A DNA stretch of 7,031 nt from Pyrinomonadaceae bacterium. GTDB lineage: Bacteria > Acidobacteriota > Blastocatellia > Pyrinomonadales > Pyrinomonadaceae. The DNA lies in contig JAGOWF010000147.1 in the NCBI GenBank assembly GCA_018060305.1, forward strand, positions 1 to 7,031. The letters are read 5' to 3'. Shown in pieces: positions 6,545 to 7,031 of this stretch (the first letter of the stretch is position 1; each line of letters starts with the position of its first letter). Below the pieces are notes generated by a model that was given only the letters and a program-made list of their open reading frames with translations, did not search any database and was not told where the DNA came from. Both the position numbers and the translations under genes were made by a program.

Positions 6545-6572
6545 ATTTAACGAAATCTCAATTGCGTGTCAA
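6545..6572 (-). promoter_or_regulatory. Probable csp promoter
   Basis: A perfect TTGACA (6572-6567) is followed after 16 bases by TTAAAT (6550-6545, four of six), or after 17 bases by TAAATT. Transcription would start near 6538. A weaker alternative, TTGCGT-N17-TATAAG, lies further downstream, nearer the gene. Confidence 0.55.
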
Positions 6573-6609
6573 GCGACATTCGTCACAAAGTCGTGATTTT
6601 TGGCGAAAA

Positions 6610-6638
6610 TTGACATAAATCCACCGATGGCGGAAGAT
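6610..6638 (+). promoter_or_regulatory. Candidate promoter of the tryptophan dioxygenase gene
   Basis: A perfect TTGACA (6610-6615) is followed at 17 bases by GAAGAT (6633-6638), which matches TATAAT at only three of six positions. The -35 is good and the -10 is poor, as for a promoter that needs an activator. A start near 6645 would leave a leader of about 17 bases without a clear Shine-Dalgarno. Confidence 0.35.
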
Positions 6639-6661
6639 AAAGCCGTTTACGACTACATTTT

Positions 6662-7031
6662 ATGACTAACGATTACGGTAAAGGCGGACTGCTGACCTAT
6701 AACGAATATCTTAAGGTTCCGGAGCTATTGCAGCTCCAGCGAACACTCTCGGATCCCGTCAGTCACGACGAGCAGCTATTTATTATCATTCATCAAACGT
6801 ACGAGCTGTGGTTCAAGCAACTGCTGCACGAGGCCGATGCTACCGTAAAATGGCTGGCTGAGGATCGTTCATTTCGTGTCAATCACAGTCTGCGCGCGAT
6901 GGTTGCCATCGAAAAGGTGATGGTAATGCAGATCCACATTCTCGAAACGATGGCACAGATCGGCTTTCTGGAGTTTCGCGATCGGCTCAACCCGGCGAGC
7001 GGCTTTCAGTCGATGCAGTTTCGCGAGATGG
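6662..7031 (+). CDS. kynA: Tryptophan 2,3-dioxygenase, N-terminal part (cut off by window edge)
   Basis: The first 123 residues of a haem enzyme that opens the indole ring of L-tryptophan with O2 to N-formylkynurenine, the first step of the kynurenine pathway. The match is strong: LTYNEYLKVPELLQLQ, then SHDEQLFIIIHQTYELWFKQLLHE (written here as SHDEQLF and HQTYELWFK), and FQSMQFRE. H44 in HQTYELWFK is the active-site histidine that contacts the indole nitrogen in characterised bacterial enzymes (His55 in Xanthomonas). R121 in QFRE is the arginine expected to bind the substrate carboxylate. The haem-ligand histidine lies in the missing C-terminal part. ATG 6662 is the only reasonable start: an in-frame TAA lies 21 bases upstream with no other start codon between. 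No clear Shine-Dalgarno is present. Whether kynurenine-pathway genes follow cannot be seen. Confidence 0.95.
   Translation, partial: MTNDYGKGGLLTYNEYLKVPELLQLQRTLSDPVSHDEQLFIIIHQTYELWFKQLLHEADATVKWLAEDRSFRVNHSLRAMVAIEKVMVMQIHILETMAQIGFLEFRDRLNPASGFQSMQFREM

Larger units (their letters stand above)
6347..6661. other. Divergent intergenic region between csp and the tryptophan dioxygenase gene
   Basis: This 315-base stretch has no credible coding sequence and is AT-richer than its flanks, most clearly from 6500 to 6660. It contains the csp leader and promoter on the minus strand and a candidate dioxygenase promoter on the plus strand. The two TTGACA boxes are only 37 bases apart (6567-6572 and 6610-6615) and face away from each other, so polymerases at the two promoters could interfere. 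I see no convincing operator in the gap between them. Confidence 0.7.

Overview
The window looks like ordinary chromosome from a moderately GC-rich (roughly 55%) bacterium. A Wzz/BY-kinase protein with a tyrosine-rich tail, a very large GltD-like Fe-S flavoprotein and a bacterial tryptophan 2,3-dioxygenase together suggest an Acidobacteriota-type soil or biofilm organism. That placement is inference from gene style and was not tested. I found no mobile element, CRISPR array, tRNA or rRNA.

Layout, left to right. (1) Positions 1-2655, minus strand: a large FAD/Fe-S oxidoreductase whose C-terminus lies beyond the left edge. At least 885 residues are open, with an eight-cysteine Fe-S region and two Rossmann motifs. 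(2) Positions 2656-2821: a divergent intergenic region with one plausible promoter per direction and a small inverted repeat in the oxidoreductase leader. (3) Positions 2822-5329, plus strand: an 835-residue polysaccharide co-polymerase fused to a bacterial tyrosine (BY) kinase. (4) Positions 5330-5421: a convergent intergenic region filled almost entirely by a long two-armed palindrome built from 10-bp units. (5) Positions 5422-6048, minus strand: a small membrane protein with a zinc ribbon and a bacterial PH domain, possibly leaderless. (6) Positions 6137-6346, minus strand: a cold-shock protein with a hairpin terminator, a tandem Shine-Dalgarno and a probable leader of about 190 nt. (7) Positions 6347-6661: a divergent, AT-richer regulatory region. 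(8) From 6662 to the right edge, plus strand: the N-terminal 123 residues of tryptophan 2,3-dioxygenase.

The genes do not form one pathway. The oxidoreductase (electron transfer), BY-kinase (capsule/exopolysaccharide export), zinc-ribbon/PH protein (envelope, role unknown), cold-shock protein (RNA chaperone) and dioxygenase (tryptophan catabolism) each appear to be separate units in divergent or convergent arrangement. The points most worth a second look are the periodic palindrome at 5340-5421 and the atypical cysteine spacing and Rossmann insertion in the oxidoreductase. Next come the apparent leaderless start at 6048 and the long csp leader. I see no convincing new multi-gene system here.
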